From positions 62,001 through 126,000 of the forward strand of contig CAZKVJ010000008.1 of NCBI GenBank assembly GCA_964556225.1: a stretch of 64,000 nucleotides of DNA, read 5' to 3'. This stretch comes from CAZKVJ01 sp964556225 (GTDB taxonomy: Bacteria > Actinomycetota > Acidimicrobiia > Acidimicrobiales > Ilumatobacteraceae). The notes beneath the pieces were generated by a model that was not told where the DNA came from, did no database searches, and saw only the letters and a program-made list of their open reading frames with translations. Below, one piece after another: positions 16,077 to 27,938 of this stretch. The position numbers were made by a program, and so were the translations under genes. Positions within the stretch are counted from its first letter, which is position 1, and every line of letters begins with the position of its first letter.

Positions 16077-18638
16077 TCAGCCCGGCGGCGCCGACACGCT
16101 CGGCAGCGCCGGCAGCACCTGGTGGGTCGACAGCACCGGCGCGAACAGGTCGCCGACCTCGGCGATCCGCGCCGGCGCGGTGCGGATCGTCCAGCGGTCC
16201 GGACGCAGCGCCGGGTCGTCCAGCTCGTCCCACGTGATCGGCATCGACACCGTGGCCCGAGGCGTCGCCCTCACGCTGTAGGGCGCCACCAACGTCTTCG
16301 AGAACGCGTTCTGGGTGAAGTCCAGCCGTGCGCGCCCCCGCCGCCGGCGCTTCTCCCACTCCCAGCTGACGAGGTCCGGCACCACCGCAGCCACCGCCCG
16401 GCTGAGCGCCTCCACCCAGTCGCGGGTGTCGTCGTAGCTCGGGCCCGGCTCGATCGGCACCCAGATCTGCAGGCCCCGCTGGCCGGTCACCTTGGGGGCG
16501 CCGACGAGCCCCACGTGGTCGAGGGCGGTGCGGTGCAGCCGGGCCAGGACCACGACGTCGTCCCATGACGTGCGCTCGCCGGGGTCGATGTCGATCAGCG
16601 CCGCCGTCGGATGGAGCACGCCCGGCGCTCGAGAGGTCCACGGGTGCAGCTCCACGGCGCCGTAGTTCGCCAGCCATGCCATGGTGGCGACGTGGTCGGC
16701 CACGATGTAGTCGGTCGTGCGGCCCGGTCGTGCGCCGGCGTGGCGCCACGTGCGGATCCACTCGGGAAGGTGGCTCGGCACCTGCTTGTGCCAGAAGCCG
16801 GCCTGGCCGACGCCGTTCGGGAACCGGTGCAGGTTCAACGGCCGGTCCTGGAGGTGAGCCAGCATGACCGGCGCGACCACCGCGTAGTACCGCACGAGGT
16901 CGCGCTTGGTGGCGGGCGGCTCGCCACCCTCGCCAGGGAACAGCACCTTGTCGAGGTTGGTGAGGCGCACGACGCGCCCGCCGATGTCCCAGTCCCCCTC
17001 CACTCCGAGCGCTTCGAGCGCCTCGAGCTCGTCGGGCGTCGGGCTCGGGCGGGCGTCTCGTGCCGGCGGCGGCACCGACTGCTCGCGGGTGACGACGGAC
17101 GGTGCTGCGTCGGTGTCGACCCCCCGGTAGCTGGCGTGGCGGACCTTGCCGTCGCGGGTCCACTCCGCCAGCTCGCAGCGCACCACCAGCTCGGGACGCA
17201 CCCAGCGCACCACGCCCGAACCCGACACCGCGGCGGGCACCTCGTCGGCCATCGGCTCGCTCACCTTCAGCGGGCCCAGCCACTCGGCCAGCCGGCGTCG
17301 CTCGGCGTCGTCGAACCCGGTGCCGACCGCACCGGCGTGGACCAGGCGGTCGCCGTCGTGCACGGCGAGCTGCAGTGACCCGACCCGGGTGACGTCGCCG
17401 GCGAAGGGCTGCCAGCCGCACACCACGAGCTCCTGCTCGCGACGGGCCTTCACCTTGAGCCAGTCGCGGCTGCGCACCCCCGGTCGGTAGGTGCTGGCGC
17501 TGCGCTTGGCGACGATCCCTTCCAGGCCGGCAGCCTGGACGTTGGCGAAGTACGCCTCGCCGTCGGCCTCGACGAACTGCGTCGGACGGACCAGCGGGTG
17601 CGAGCGCAGCACGCCGGCGAGGAGCTGTGAGCGTTCGGACAGCGGCCGGTCGAGCAGCGAGCGCCCGTCGAGGTGGAGCAGGTCGAACACCTGGAGCACC
17701 ACCGCCGCCGGTCGCTGCGACCCCCCTCGACCGAGCCGGGTCTGCAGCAGCGAGAACGACGGGCGGCCGTCAGCGTCGAGCGCCACCAGCTCGCCGTCGA
17801 CGATCGCGCGTCGGGCGTCGATCCAGGTGGGCGCGCCCGCCAGCTCCGGGAACCGGTCCTCGATCCGGTGGCCGTGCCGGCTGTAGAGCTGCACCACGCC
17901 GTCGCGCACGTGCGCCTGCACCCGGTAGCCGTCCCACTTCAGCTCGAAGCGCCAGTCGGGATGGGAGAACGCCCGCTCGGCAGTGGCGACCAGCATCGGT
18001 GGGACGAAGCCGGGCATCTCGACCACAGCATCCGCCTCGGAAGCGCCCAGGGCCGACGACCACACGGCATCACCGGCGGCCGCGACCTCGTCGTTCGTGC
18101 GCCCCGAGAGCACGGAGCGCGGGTGATCCTCCGGATCCCACCCGGCCACCGCGTGCTCGTCGCGCTTGTGGAACAGCAGCCAGTCCCTGCCCGCGTCGTC
18201 GCGGTGGGTCCGCACGAGCATGAAGTGGCCGCGCAGCTTCTCGCCCTCCAGCTCGAGGTGGAGCTCCCCCGCCGCCAGCGCCGTCTCGAAGCTCTCGTGC
18301 ACGTGGAGCCGGTAGGTGCCGCGATCCCACACGACGACGTCACCGCCGCCGTACTCGCCGCTCGGGATGACCCCCTCGAAGCCGGCGTACTCGACCGGAT
18401 GATCCTCGACGTGCACGGCCATGCGCTTGACGGCGGGGTCGAGGGACGGCCCCTTCGGCACCGCCCAGCTCACCAGCACCCCGCCAGCTTCGAACCGGAC
18501 GTCGTAGTGCAGTCGACGGGCCCGATGGCGCTGGATGACGAAGCGCCCACCGGCGGCCGGGGACGGGACCGGGTCGGCACCCCTCGGCTCGGGGGTGCGG
18601 TCGAAGCGGCGCTTGCGGTGGTAGTCGTCGAGCGCCAT
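16077..18638 (-). CDS. ligD: multifunctional DNA ligase D (phosphoesterase-ligase-polymerase)
   Basis: 853 residues in the order phosphoesterase (about 1-180; HYDVRFEAGG, GVIPSGEYGGGDV), ATP-dependent ligase (about 210-530; nucleophile Lys234 in FELKWDGYR, DGELVALD, EGIVAKR, DWLKVKA) and AEP primase-polymerase (about 555-850; TNLDKVLFP, RFPNGV, metal Asp pair in ALIDIDPGE). It repairs double-strand breaks with Ku: end processing, fill-in and sealing. The domain order is that of Pseudomonas LigD, not the Pol-first order of mycobacterial LigD. It begins 15 bp after ku and is co-transcribed with it. Confidence 0.95.
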   Translation of the reverse strand: MALDDYHRKRRFDRTPEPRGADPVPSPAAGGRFVIQRHRARRLHYDVRFEAGGVLVSWAVPKGPSLDPAVKRMAVHVEDHPVEYAGFEGVIPSGEYGGGDVVVWDRGTYRLHVHESFETALAAGELHLELEGEKLRGHFMLVRTHRDDAGRDWLLFHKRDEHAVAGWDPEDHPRSVLSGRTNDEVAAAGDAVWSSALGASEADAVVEMPGFVPPMLVATAERAFSHPDWRFELKWDGYRVQAHVRDGVVQLYSRHGHRIEDRFPELAGAPTWIDARRAIVDGELVALDADGRPSFSLLQTRLGRGGSQRPAAVVLQVFDLLHLDGRSLLDRPLSERSQLLAGVLRSHPLVRPTQFVEADGEAYFANVQAAGLEGIVAKRSASTYRPGVRSRDWLKVKARREQELVVCGWQPFAGDVTRVGSLQLAVHDGDRLVHAGAVGTGFDDAERRRLAEWLGPLKVSEPMADEVPAAVSGSGVVRWVRPELVVRCELAEWTRDGKVRHASYRGVDTDAAPSVVTREQSVPPPARDARPSPTPDELEALEALGVEGDWDIGGRVVRLTNLDKVLFPGEGGEPPATKRDLVRYYAVVAPVMLAHLQDRPLNLHRFPNGVGQAGFWHKQVPSHLPEWIRTWRHAGARPGRTTDYIVADHVATMAWLANYGAVELHPWTSRAPGVLHPTAALIDIDPGERTSWDDVVVLARLHRTALDHVGLVGAPKVTGQRGLQIWVPIEPGPSYDDTRDWVEALSRAVAAVVPDLVSWEWEKRRRRGRARLDFTQNAFSKTLVAPYSVRATPRATVSMPITWDELDDPALRPDRWTIRTAPARIAEVGDLFAPVLSTHQVLPALPSVSAPPG

Positions 18639-18653
18639 CGCGGCGGTCGCCGC

Positions 18654-19580
18654 TCAGCTCGCCTTCAGCGCGTGTACGAGCTGGTCGCGCGACATCTGCG
18701 ACCGGCCTCGGATGCCGGCCTCACGGGCGCGGGCGAGCAGCTCGTCCTTGGTGAGCTGCTCGATGGCCGAACCGTCGCCACGGTGGGTCAGCGCAGTCGG
18801 ATGGCGCTCCTTGCTGCCGGCGAGGCTCGCCTCGAGCGCGGCGAGCAGGTCGACGACCGGGGCGGGCGCCGGGCCGGCCGGGGCGGCCTCGACGACGTGG
18901 CCGGCCGCCTTCTGCTCGATGAGCGCCAGCACCGACTCGCGGTAGGTGTCGCGGTAACGGCTCGGGTCCCACTCGACGGTCAGCGACTCGATGAGCTGGT
19001 GCGCCATCGTGAGCTCACGCTCGGTGGGCTCGACGTCGACGGGCACGCCGGGCAGCTCCTCGACGGAACGGACCTCGTCGGGATAGCGCATCGTCTCGAG
19101 TGCCAGCACGCCGTCCATCGGCCGGATCGCAGCCAGGTACTGCTTGGCGCGCATGACGAACTGGGCGATGCCGACTCGACCGGCGTCGGCCATGGCCCGC
19201 AGCAGCAGTGCGTACGGCTTCTCGGCCCCGGGGCCAGGGGCCAGGTAGTAGCTCTTCTCGAAGTAGACCGGGTCGATGTCCTCGAGGGCCACGAAGTCCT
19301 CGATCTCGATGTTCTTCGACTTCTCCGGCGCCAGGGCGTCGAGCTCGTCGGGCGAGATCATCACGAAGCGCCCGTCCCCCAGCTCATAGCCCTTGACCAC
19401 GCGGTCGTAGGGGATCTCCTCCTTGGTCCCCTCGGCGACCCGCATCATCCGCACCCGGCGCCCGGTGTCCCGCTCGAGCTGGTTGAACGAGACGTCACGT
19501 TGCTCGGTCGCGCTGAAGAGGCGCACGGGCACGTTGACGAGCCCAAAGGACAGCGAGCCGCCCCAGATCGGCCTGGCCAT
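18654..19580 (-). CDS. ku: NHEJ end-binding protein Ku
   Basis: 308 residues. The start RPIWGGSLSFGLVNVPVRL and YDRVVKGYEL, FEKSYYLAP and RYPDEVR are classical bacterial Ku core motifs; the homodimer rings DNA ends and recruits LigD. After a Pro/Ala linker (about 230-250) a C-terminal helical segment TKDELLARAREAGIRGRSQM resembles a Rho_N/SAP-type DNA-binding motif found in some actinobacterial Ku proteins. First gene of the ku-ligD operon, divergent from the sulfite reductase gene. Confidence 0.95.
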   Translation of the reverse strand: MARPIWGGSLSFGLVNVPVRLFSATEQRDVSFNQLERDTGRRVRMMRVAEGTKEEIPYDRVVKGYELGDGRFVMISPDELDALAPEKSKNIEIEDFVALEDIDPVYFEKSYYLAPGPGAEKPYALLLRAMADAGRVGIAQFVMRAKQYLAAIRPMDGVLALETMRYPDEVRSVEELPGVPVDVEPTERELTMAHQLIESLTVEWDPSRYRDTYRESVLALIEQKAAGHVVEAAPAGPAPAPVVDLLAALEASLAGSKERHPTALTHRGDGSAIEQLTKDELLARAREAGIRGRSQMSRDQLVHALKAS

Positions 19581-19647
19581 GGGAGCACGCTACCCAACCG
19601 CGTGGGCCGTGAACAGGGAGGGATTGCGCTCGCGTCCAGTTCTCTCT

Positions 19648-19672
19648 AAAGTCGATCAGAATAGTCGGCTTT
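19648..19672 (+). promoter_or_regulatory. putative sulfur-regulon operator upstream of sulfite reductase
   Basis: An AT-rich island in a GC-rich gap contains a near-dyad AAAGTCGA (19648-19655) and TCGGCTTT (19665-19672), separated by 9 bp with one mismatch between arms. The 22 bases 19651-19672 match 17 of 22 positions in the met8/cysH divergent region (30513-30534), including an identical 11-mer TAGTCGGCTTT. It lies 27 bp upstream of the ATG, where an operator or the core promoter would sit. Confidence 0.5.
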
Positions 19673-19698
19673 TCTCCTCGACCCCACTGGAGGCCGCC

Positions 19699-21489
19699 AT
19701 GGCCCTCGCCCCTCCCACCGCGACGTTCCGGGACCTCGACGCCGAGCAGCGCGCCGACATCGAGCGCTTCGAGCGGGCCGTCGCCCAGTACCTGGCTGGT
19801 GAGCTCGACGAGGACGTGTTCCGCGTGCTGCGGCTCAACAACGGGATCTACGGCCAGCGCCAGGGCGGAACCAACCAGATGGTCCGCATGAAGCTCCCTG
19901 CGGGATCCGTGACACCCGACCAGCTCGAGATGATCGCCTTCCTCGTCGAGACCTATTCCCGAGGGTGGGGCCACATCACCACCCGCCAGAACGTGCAGAT
20001 GCACTTCGTCGAGCTGCAGCGAGTGCCCGAGGTGATGCGGCACCTGGCCTCGGTCGGGCTGACCACCCGAGAGGCATGCGGCGACACGGTGCGCAACGTG
20101 ATGGCCTGCCACCTGGCCGGCGCCTGCCCCTTCGAGCACCTCGACGTGACCCCATGGGCGGAGGCCACGTTCCGCCACTTCGTGCGCAACCCGATCGGCC
20201 AACGGCTGCCCCGCAAGTTCAAGATCAACTTCTCCGGCTGCTCCACGGACTGCGGCCAGGCGATGTTCAACGACGTCGGCGTCGTCGCGGTGACCCGCAC
20301 CGACCAGCACGGGAGCACCGAGGCGGGCTTCCGGGTGTACGTGGCCGGCGGGCTCGGCGCCAACCCGCACCCCGCGCTCGCCCTCGAGGAGTTCACCGCG
20401 AGAGAGGAGCTGCTCCCGACGATCGAGGCGGTCCTACGGGTGTTCGACCAGACCGGCAACCGCGACAACAAGCTGCGTGCCCGCATGAAGTGGGTCGTCG
20501 ACACGCTCGGGATCGACGAGGTCCGCCGGCGGGTGCTGACGATCCGCCGCACGCTGGCCGCCTCGTCGTCATGGCCGGGCGGGATCCCCGACGTGGTCGC
20601 CAAGGCGGGCGACGCGCCGGCGGGGCGAGCAGCAGACTCCAACGCCTCGGCCGTCGGGCAGGGCGTGGCGGTCCGTGTCCTGCCCGCCGACCCGTACCGC
20701 CGATGGGTCGCGACCAGCGTCATCAGGGGAGCCGCCAACGGCACCGTGTCGGCGATCGCCCACGCCCCGCTCGGCGACCTCACCGCCGACCAGCTCCGCG
20801 CGCTCGCCGCCATCCAGCGCGAGCTCGGTGCCGACGTCCGGCTCAGCAACCGGCAGAACGTGGTCTTCCGGGGGCTCAGCGAGGGCGCCCTCCCCGTGCT
20901 GCACGCCCGCCTCGACGATCTCGGCATGGCGCTGCCCGGGGCGGAGCTCGCCCGCGACGTCGTCTCCTGCCCGGGCGCGGACACGTGCAACCTGGCCGTG
21001 ACGCAGTCTCGCGGCCTGGCGAAGGCCATCGGCGAGCGACTCGAGGACGAGGGACTTGCCGAGGTGGGCGGAGTGCGCATCAACATCTCGGGCTGCACCA
21101 ACTCGTGCGGGCAGCATCACGCCGCCGACATCGGCTTCTTCGGTGCCGAGCGTCGGGCCCACGGCCGCTCGGCCCCTGGCTACCAGATGCTGCTCGGCGG
21201 GTACGTCGGCCAGGAGCAGATCCACTTCGGCGACAAGGCCCTGCGCGTTCCCGCAAAGGCCGCCCCGGAGGCGGCGGCGCGGGTGGTGCGCCGATTCGCC
21301 GAGGAGCGCAATCCCGGGGAGACCTTCCGCACCTGGCTGGACCGCGCCGGCGGCGCCGCAGCCGTCGCGGCGGGGCTGCGGGACCTCGATGCGTTCCCCT
21401 CCCCCGCCGACCGCCCCGACTTCTACACCGACTTCGACGAGACCGCGCCCTTCGTCGCCGAGATCGGCGACTCCGAGTGCGCCGTCTGA
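19699..21489 (+). CDS. ferredoxin-type sulfite/nitrite reductase (siroheme, 4Fe-4S)
   Basis: 596 residues with two NirBD/SiR ferredoxin-like halves and two siroheme-binding halves. The [4Fe-4S]-siroheme cysteines are C424 and C430 (SCPGADTC) and C466 and C470 (GCTNSCGQ). The first half keeps the paired pattern SGCSTDCGQ, and TRQNVQMHF and SNRQNVVFRG are the substrate/siroheme Arg motifs. By context (siroheme synthase, APS reductase, ATP sulfurylase at 30-34 kb, shared upstream motif) it is more likely the assimilatory sulfite reductase than a nitrite reductase. ATG at 19699 after GGAGG (19689-19693); the longer open frame into ku is not coding. Confidence 0.88.
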   Translation: MALAPPTATFRDLDAEQRADIERFERAVAQYLAGELDEDVFRVLRLNNGIYGQRQGGTNQMVRMKLPAGSVTPDQLEMIAFLVETYSRGWGHITTRQNVQMHFVELQRVPEVMRHLASVGLTTREACGDTVRNVMACHLAGACPFEHLDVTPWAEATFRHFVRNPIGQRLPRKFKINFSGCSTDCGQAMFNDVGVVAVTRTDQHGSTEAGFRVYVAGGLGANPHPALALEEFTAREELLPTIEAVLRVFDQTGNRDNKLRARMKWVVDTLGIDEVRRRVLTIRRTLAASSSWPGGIPDVVAKAGDAPAGRAADSNASAVGQGVAVRVLPADPYRRWVATSVIRGAANGTVSAIAHAPLGDLTADQLRALAAIQRELGADVRLSNRQNVVFRGLSEGALPVLHARLDDLGMALPGAELARDVVSCPGADTCNLAVTQSRGLAKAIGERLEDEGLAEVGGVRINISGCTNSCGQHHAADIGFFGAERRAHGRSAPGYQMLLGGYVGQEQIHFGDKALRVPAKAAPEAAARVVRRFAEERNPGETFRTWLDRAGGAAAVAAGLRDLDAFPSPADRPDFYTDFDETAPFVAEIGDSECAV

Positions 21490-21490
21490 C

Positions 21491-21519
21491 CCCCAACTCC
21501 CGTTCGCGAGTGGCTGGGG
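21491..21519. terminator. possible hairpin between convergent genes
   Basis: CCCCA-ACTC then an 8-nt loop, GAGT, a 3-nt bulge and TGGGG, starting 2 bp after the sulfite reductase stop. There is no T-run, as is common in GC-rich actinobacteria. The next gene (acetyltransferase) converges and ends at 21554. Confidence 0.45.
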
Positions 21520-21553
21520 AAACCGGGTGAGTGGGGCGACCCGTCGGGCCGAT

Positions 21554-22531
21554 CTACGCCGGGTTCTCGCCGTCATCGGGGCCGCCTGACGCGGCCTGGA
21601 CGGCGTCGCGGATCGCCGCCAGCAGCTCGGCAGCCGGGGCGCCGGCGGCAAGTCGGCAGACGCCGGGATCGGGTGGGACATCGATCGCGAGGTCCGTGGG
21701 CGGCTGGACCACGATCCGCAGCTCCGGGCGGAGCCGGCGGTGGGCCGCGATCAGCTCCTCGGTGCGGGGATCGTCGGGACGCAGGGCCACGACCACGGCG
21801 TCGGCACCATCGACCAGCGGACAGCGCCGGCCCTCCAGCGCAGGGCACCCGGCGGTCCCCCGGTGGGCGGGACCGCCGCACGTCACCACCTCGTACCCCG
21901 ACGCGTCGAGCGCCGAGGTTCGCGACCAGCGGTATCCGGCTGCCTCCACCAGCAGGCGTGGGGCGTCACCACGCGGTGGCCATCCGGGTGTCGTGCCGGT
22001 GGTGGAGATGATCACGCGCAGCGCCGAGAAGTCCGAGGACCCGAGGCTGGCCTCGCCACGGTGATGGGCCATGCCCAGCATCGGGCGGTTGTCCACCAGG
22101 ATCTCCGCTTCGAGGTTCGGGATGCCACGCTCGGCGGCAAGCTCGGCCAACAGGTCGAGCAGTACCGGCCCCAGCCAGCCTCGCCACTCCGCCGCCACGG
22201 TGATGGCGAACTCGGCATCGCCGTCGGCCAACGGCACGAAGCCGGCCTCGGCCACCAGCTCCTCGCTCGCCAGCGCCTCGTCCCGGATGACCGCCACCAC
22301 GCCAGTGCCGTCGCTCGTGCAGCGATCCACCCACCGCTGGGTCCCCCGCCGGGTGGGGCGCGTGGCCGAGAAGAACCGGCGGTACCGGTCGTCCACGGAC
22401 AGGTGCTCGTAGAGCGCGGCGATCGCGTCGACGTCGCCGGGTCGCATCCGCCGCACGACCATCGTGCGCTCGCCCGGCAGGACGATCGCCCGAAGCACCT
22501 CGCTCTCCACCGACCTTGGTCCCTTTCCCAT
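21554..22531 (-). CDS. GNAT acetyltransferase, Pat-like, with extra C-terminal domain
   Basis: About 325 residues. The N-terminal GNAT domain (about 24-160) has VRRMRPGDVDAIAALYEHLSVDDRYRRFF and AEFAITVAAEW, which resemble the catalytic domain of protein acetyltransferases of the Pat type. The acetyl-CoA loop usually written R/QxxGxG/A is weak here (EWRGWLGPVLLD). The C-terminal half (about 200-320) has a Cys-containing segment (VTCGGPAHRGTAGCPALEGRRC) and a Rossmann-like stretch (DGADAVVVALRPDDPRTEEL). I chose the ATG at 22531 because a GGGAG site precedes it by 7 nt. It is divergent from the acyl-CoA synthetase gene, the kind of enzyme that Pat regulates, so a regulatory link is inferred. 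Confidence 0.75.
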   Translation of the reverse strand: MGKGPRSVESEVLRAIVLPGERTMVVRRMRPGDVDAIAALYEHLSVDDRYRRFFSATRPTRRGTQRWVDRCTSDGTGVVAVIRDEALASEELVAEAGFVPLADGDAEFAITVAAEWRGWLGPVLLDLLAELAAERGIPNLEAEILVDNRPMLGMAHHRGEASLGSSDFSALRVIISTTGTTPGWPPRGDAPRLLVEAAGYRWSRTSALDASGYEVVTCGGPAHRGTAGCPALEGRRCPLVDGADAVVVALRPDDPRTEELIAAHRRLRPELRIVVQPPTDLAIDVPPDPGVCRLAAGAPAAELLAAIRDAVQAASGGPDDGENPA

Positions 22532-22584
22532 CGAACCGCTCCCGTGCACCCTAGAGGCGGGCCCGGTCGTGGACGGGAGGTGCG

Positions 22585-24353
<1,769 letters not shown>

Positions 24354-24354
<1 letters not shown>

Positions 24355-25342
24355 TGGGCACTGACACCGACGGGCATCCGATCGCGCCGGAGCACGGACT
24401 CGCGCTGTACCGGGAGATGCTGCGCATCCGCCGGTTCGAGGAGCGCTGCATCGAGCTGTACAGCGCCGGGAAGATCCGTGGCTTCCTGCACCTCTACATC
24501 GGCGAGGAAGCCACGGCCGTCGGTGTGATGCAGGCGCTCGGCCCGGACGACAACATCGTCGCGACCTACCGCGAGCACGGTCACGCGCTCGCCCGGGGTG
24601 TGTCGGCCCGCTCGATCATGGCCGAGATGTACGGCCGCCTCGAGGGGTGCAGCCGGGGACGCGGCGGTTCGATGCACCTGTTCGACGTGTCCCGGCGCTT
24701 CTACGGCGGCAACGCCATCGTCGCTGGCGGGCTGCCGCTGGCCGTGGGGCTCGGGCTCGGCGACCTGCTCGGCCACCGGGCGGGCGTCAGCGTGGTGTTC
24801 TTCGGCGAGGGAGCGATGGCGGAAGGCGAGTTCCACGAGTCCGTGAACCTCGCCGCGCTGTGGAACCTGCCGGTGCTGTTCCTCTGCGAGAACAACCTCT
24901 ATGCGATGGGGACGGCACTCGCCCGGTCGCAGGTCGAGACCGACCTGGCGTTGCGGGCTGCCACCTACGAGATTCCGGCCTGGTCTGTCGACGGCATGGA
25001 TGTGGTGGCCGTCGAGGCCGCCGCTCGGCGGGCCGTCGAGTCGATCCGCGGCGGCGGCGGGCCGCACTTCCTCGAGTGCCGCACCTACCGGTTCCGGGCG
25101 CACTCGATGTACGACCCCGACCTCTACCGCGACAAGGCCGAGATCGAGGAGTGGAAGCATCGCGACCCGCTGCTGGTGCTCGGCGAGCGCCTCCGGCGCG
25201 ACGGGATCCTCGACGACGCCACGGTCGCCGCGATGGACGCCGAGGTCGCCGAGGAGATCGACGACGCCGTCGCGTTCGCAGAGGCGGCCACGCTCGAGCC
25301 CGTGAACGAGCTCGAGCGGTTCGTGTACTCGGAGCGCCGGCG

Positions 25343-25346
<4 letters not shown>
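24354..25346 (+). CDS. 2-oxoacid dehydrogenase E1 alpha subunit (pyruvate/acetoin type)
   Basis: 330 residues. ThDP motif GEGAMAEG (151-158) through ENN (179-181), RGRGGSMHLFD and YRFRAHSMYDPDLYR are typical of PdhA/AcoA. With E1beta it decarboxylates a 2-oxoacid (or cleaves acetoin) and reductively acylates the E2 lipoyl group. Pyruvate, acetoin and branched-chain oxoacids are all possible substrates. Coupled on both sides: TGATG with the synthetase, GTGA with E1beta. Confidence 0.9.
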
Positions 25347-26330
<984 letters not shown>

Positions 26331-26338
<8 letters not shown>

Positions 26339-27560
26339 GTTCACGATGCCCTCGCTCGGCGCCGACATGGAGGCCGGCACGGTCCTCGAGTGGCTGGTCC
26401 AGCCCGGCGACGAGGTGCACCGCGGCGACATCGTCGCCCTGATCGACACCGACAAGGCCGACATCGAGGTCGAGATCTTCTTCGATGGCGTCATCGAGGA
26501 GCTGCTCGTCCCCGTCGGCGCGCACGTACCCGTCGGAACCCCGCTGGCCCGCGTGCGCACCGCGGCCGACGCAGGACCGGCCGCCACCGCCGAGCCGGCC
26601 GTCGAGGTCGTCGTCGAAGCGGCACCTCCGGCGTCCGAGCCGGTCGTGGAGCCAGCGCCCGCAGCGTCCGAGCCGGTGGCGGGCGCCACCGACCACGACC
26701 CGCACTCTCCGGTGGTGCGCCGTCTGGCCCGCCACCTCAGTGTCGACCTGGACACCGTGGCCGGCACCGGGCCGGGCGGGCGGGTCACCCGCGAGGACGT
26801 CGAGCGCGCCGCCGGTGGCGCCGGACCGGTCGCCGCCGCAGCGCTGCCGACCCGCGAGCCGGTCGCCCCTCCCGTCGAAGAGCCCGAGCGCGATCGCGCC
26901 GGCGCGATGCGTCAGGCCATCGCTGCGCTGATGACCCGCTCCAAGCGCGAGATCCCCCACTACTACGTGTCGACCCAGATCGAGCTGTCCACCTGCCTCG
27001 GCTGGCTCGAGCGGAACAACGCCGAGCGGCCGCTGGCCGAGCGCCTGCTCCCTGCTGCGCTGCTGCTGAAGGCTGCGGCGCTGACGGCCCGAGACCACCC
27101 CGAGCTCAACGGCTTCTGGATCGATGACCGGTTCCAGCCCAGCGAGGCGGTGCACCTCGGCGTGGCCGTGTCGTTGCGCGGCGGTGGGCTGGTGGCACCG
27201 GCGCTCCAGCACGCCGACCAGCTCGACCTCGCCGCGCTCATGAACGCCCTGCGGGATCTCGTGCAACGAGCGCGGGCCGGCCGCCTGCGCAGCTCGGAGA
27301 TGTCGAGCCCCACCCTCACCGTCACGAACCTGGGCGACCAGGGCGTCGAGGTCGTGCAGGGCGTCATCTACCCACCGCAGGTGGCACTGCTCGGCCTCGG
27401 CCGGGTGGTCGAGCGGCCGTGGGCCGAGCGGGGCCTGCTCGGTGTGCGCCCGGTGCTCACCGCCACGCTCGCCGCCGACCACCGGGCCACCGATGGCCAC
27501 CTCGGCGCCCGCTTCCTCTCCACGTTCGACCGCTACCTGCAGCATCCGGAGGACCTGTGA
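26331..27560 (+). CDS. dihydrolipoamide acyltransferase E2
   Basis: 409 residues. The lipoyl domain (1-77) has Lys42 in DTDKADIEVE. An Ala/Pro/Glu-rich linker follows. A peripheral subunit-binding domain lies at about 124-160 (HSPVVRRLARHLSVDL, GTGPGGRVTREDV). The catalytic domain (about 190-409) ends with the CAT-like motif DHRATDG (H383, D387). A single lipoyl domain and a relatively short catalytic domain suggest an acetoin- or branched-chain-type E2. It overlaps E1beta by 8 bp and the ACP gene by 4 bp. No E3 (lipoamide dehydrogenase) gene follows. Confidence 0.92.
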
Positions 27561-27805
27561 CCGACCTCACCATCCGCACCTCCGTCCTCGAGAGCCTGCG
27601 CCGGGTGGCGCCCGAAGCGGACCTCGACGACCTGCCCGGTGACGTCGAGCTGCGCGACGAGCTCGACTTGGACTCGATGGACTTCTTGAACTTCGTCGTC
27701 GCCATCGGCGAGCGCACCGGCATCGAGATCCCCGAGCGCGACTACCCCGAGGTCATGACCCTCGATGCCTGCATCGCCTACCTCGAGCGGCGGACCGGCG
27801 CGTGA
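27557..27805 (+). CDS. acyl carrier protein
   Basis: 82 residues from a GTG overlapping the E2 stop. The phosphopantetheine site is Ser40 in DELDLDSMDFLNFV; surrounding acidic helices (PGDVELRDELDLD; IPERDYPEVMTLDACIAYL) match the ACP four-helix fold. Not the housekeeping AcpP by context, since no fatty acid synthase gene is near. Being translationally coupled to E1-E2 suggests that the acyl group formed by the complex, or by the synthetase at the head of the operon, is passed to a carrier protein; that is inference. Confidence 0.88.
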   Translation: MTDLTIRTSVLESLRRVAPEADLDDLPGDVELRDELDLDSMDFLNFVVAIGERTGIEIPERDYPEVMTLDACIAYLERRTGA

Positions 27806-27884
27806 CCGACGCCGAGTCGCGGCCCTCGAGCATCCCCCTCTCGGAGTTCCTCGGCATGACGATCGAGGTGCCCGAGCCGCTACT
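27802..27884 (+). pseudogene. 5' remnant of a thioesterase-like gene truncated at palindrome A1
   Basis: A GTG overlaps the ACP stop exactly as at the other junctions of this operon (GTGA). It opens a frame beginning VTDAESRPSSIPLSEFLGM, which resembles the first ~25 residues of PaaI/hot-dog thioesterases (the SEFLGM-type start). Protein-like sequence ends at the edge of the 49-bp palindrome at 27885; beyond it the frame only runs antisense through the alkylsulfatase to a stop at 28275. I read this as a gene cut by a rearrangement; a chance overlap is possible. Confidence 0.45.
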
Positions 27885-27933
27885 GCGTTTGTTCGATTTG
27901 CCCGCAGAAACGCTCGCAAGTCGAACAGACGCG
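27885..27933. repeat. palindromic element A, copy 1
   Basis: 49 bp. Outer arms GCGTTTGTTCGATTTGC and GCAAGTCGAACAGACGC pair over 17 bp with 2 mismatches; the core is non-palindromic and contains GCAGAAACGC. The reverse complement of copy 2 (29866-29914) matches at 42 of 49 positions, including the core. It starts 5 bp after the alkylsulfatase stop, so it can serve as a terminator between convergent genes. Confidence 0.8.
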
Positions 27934-27938
27934 AGCGC

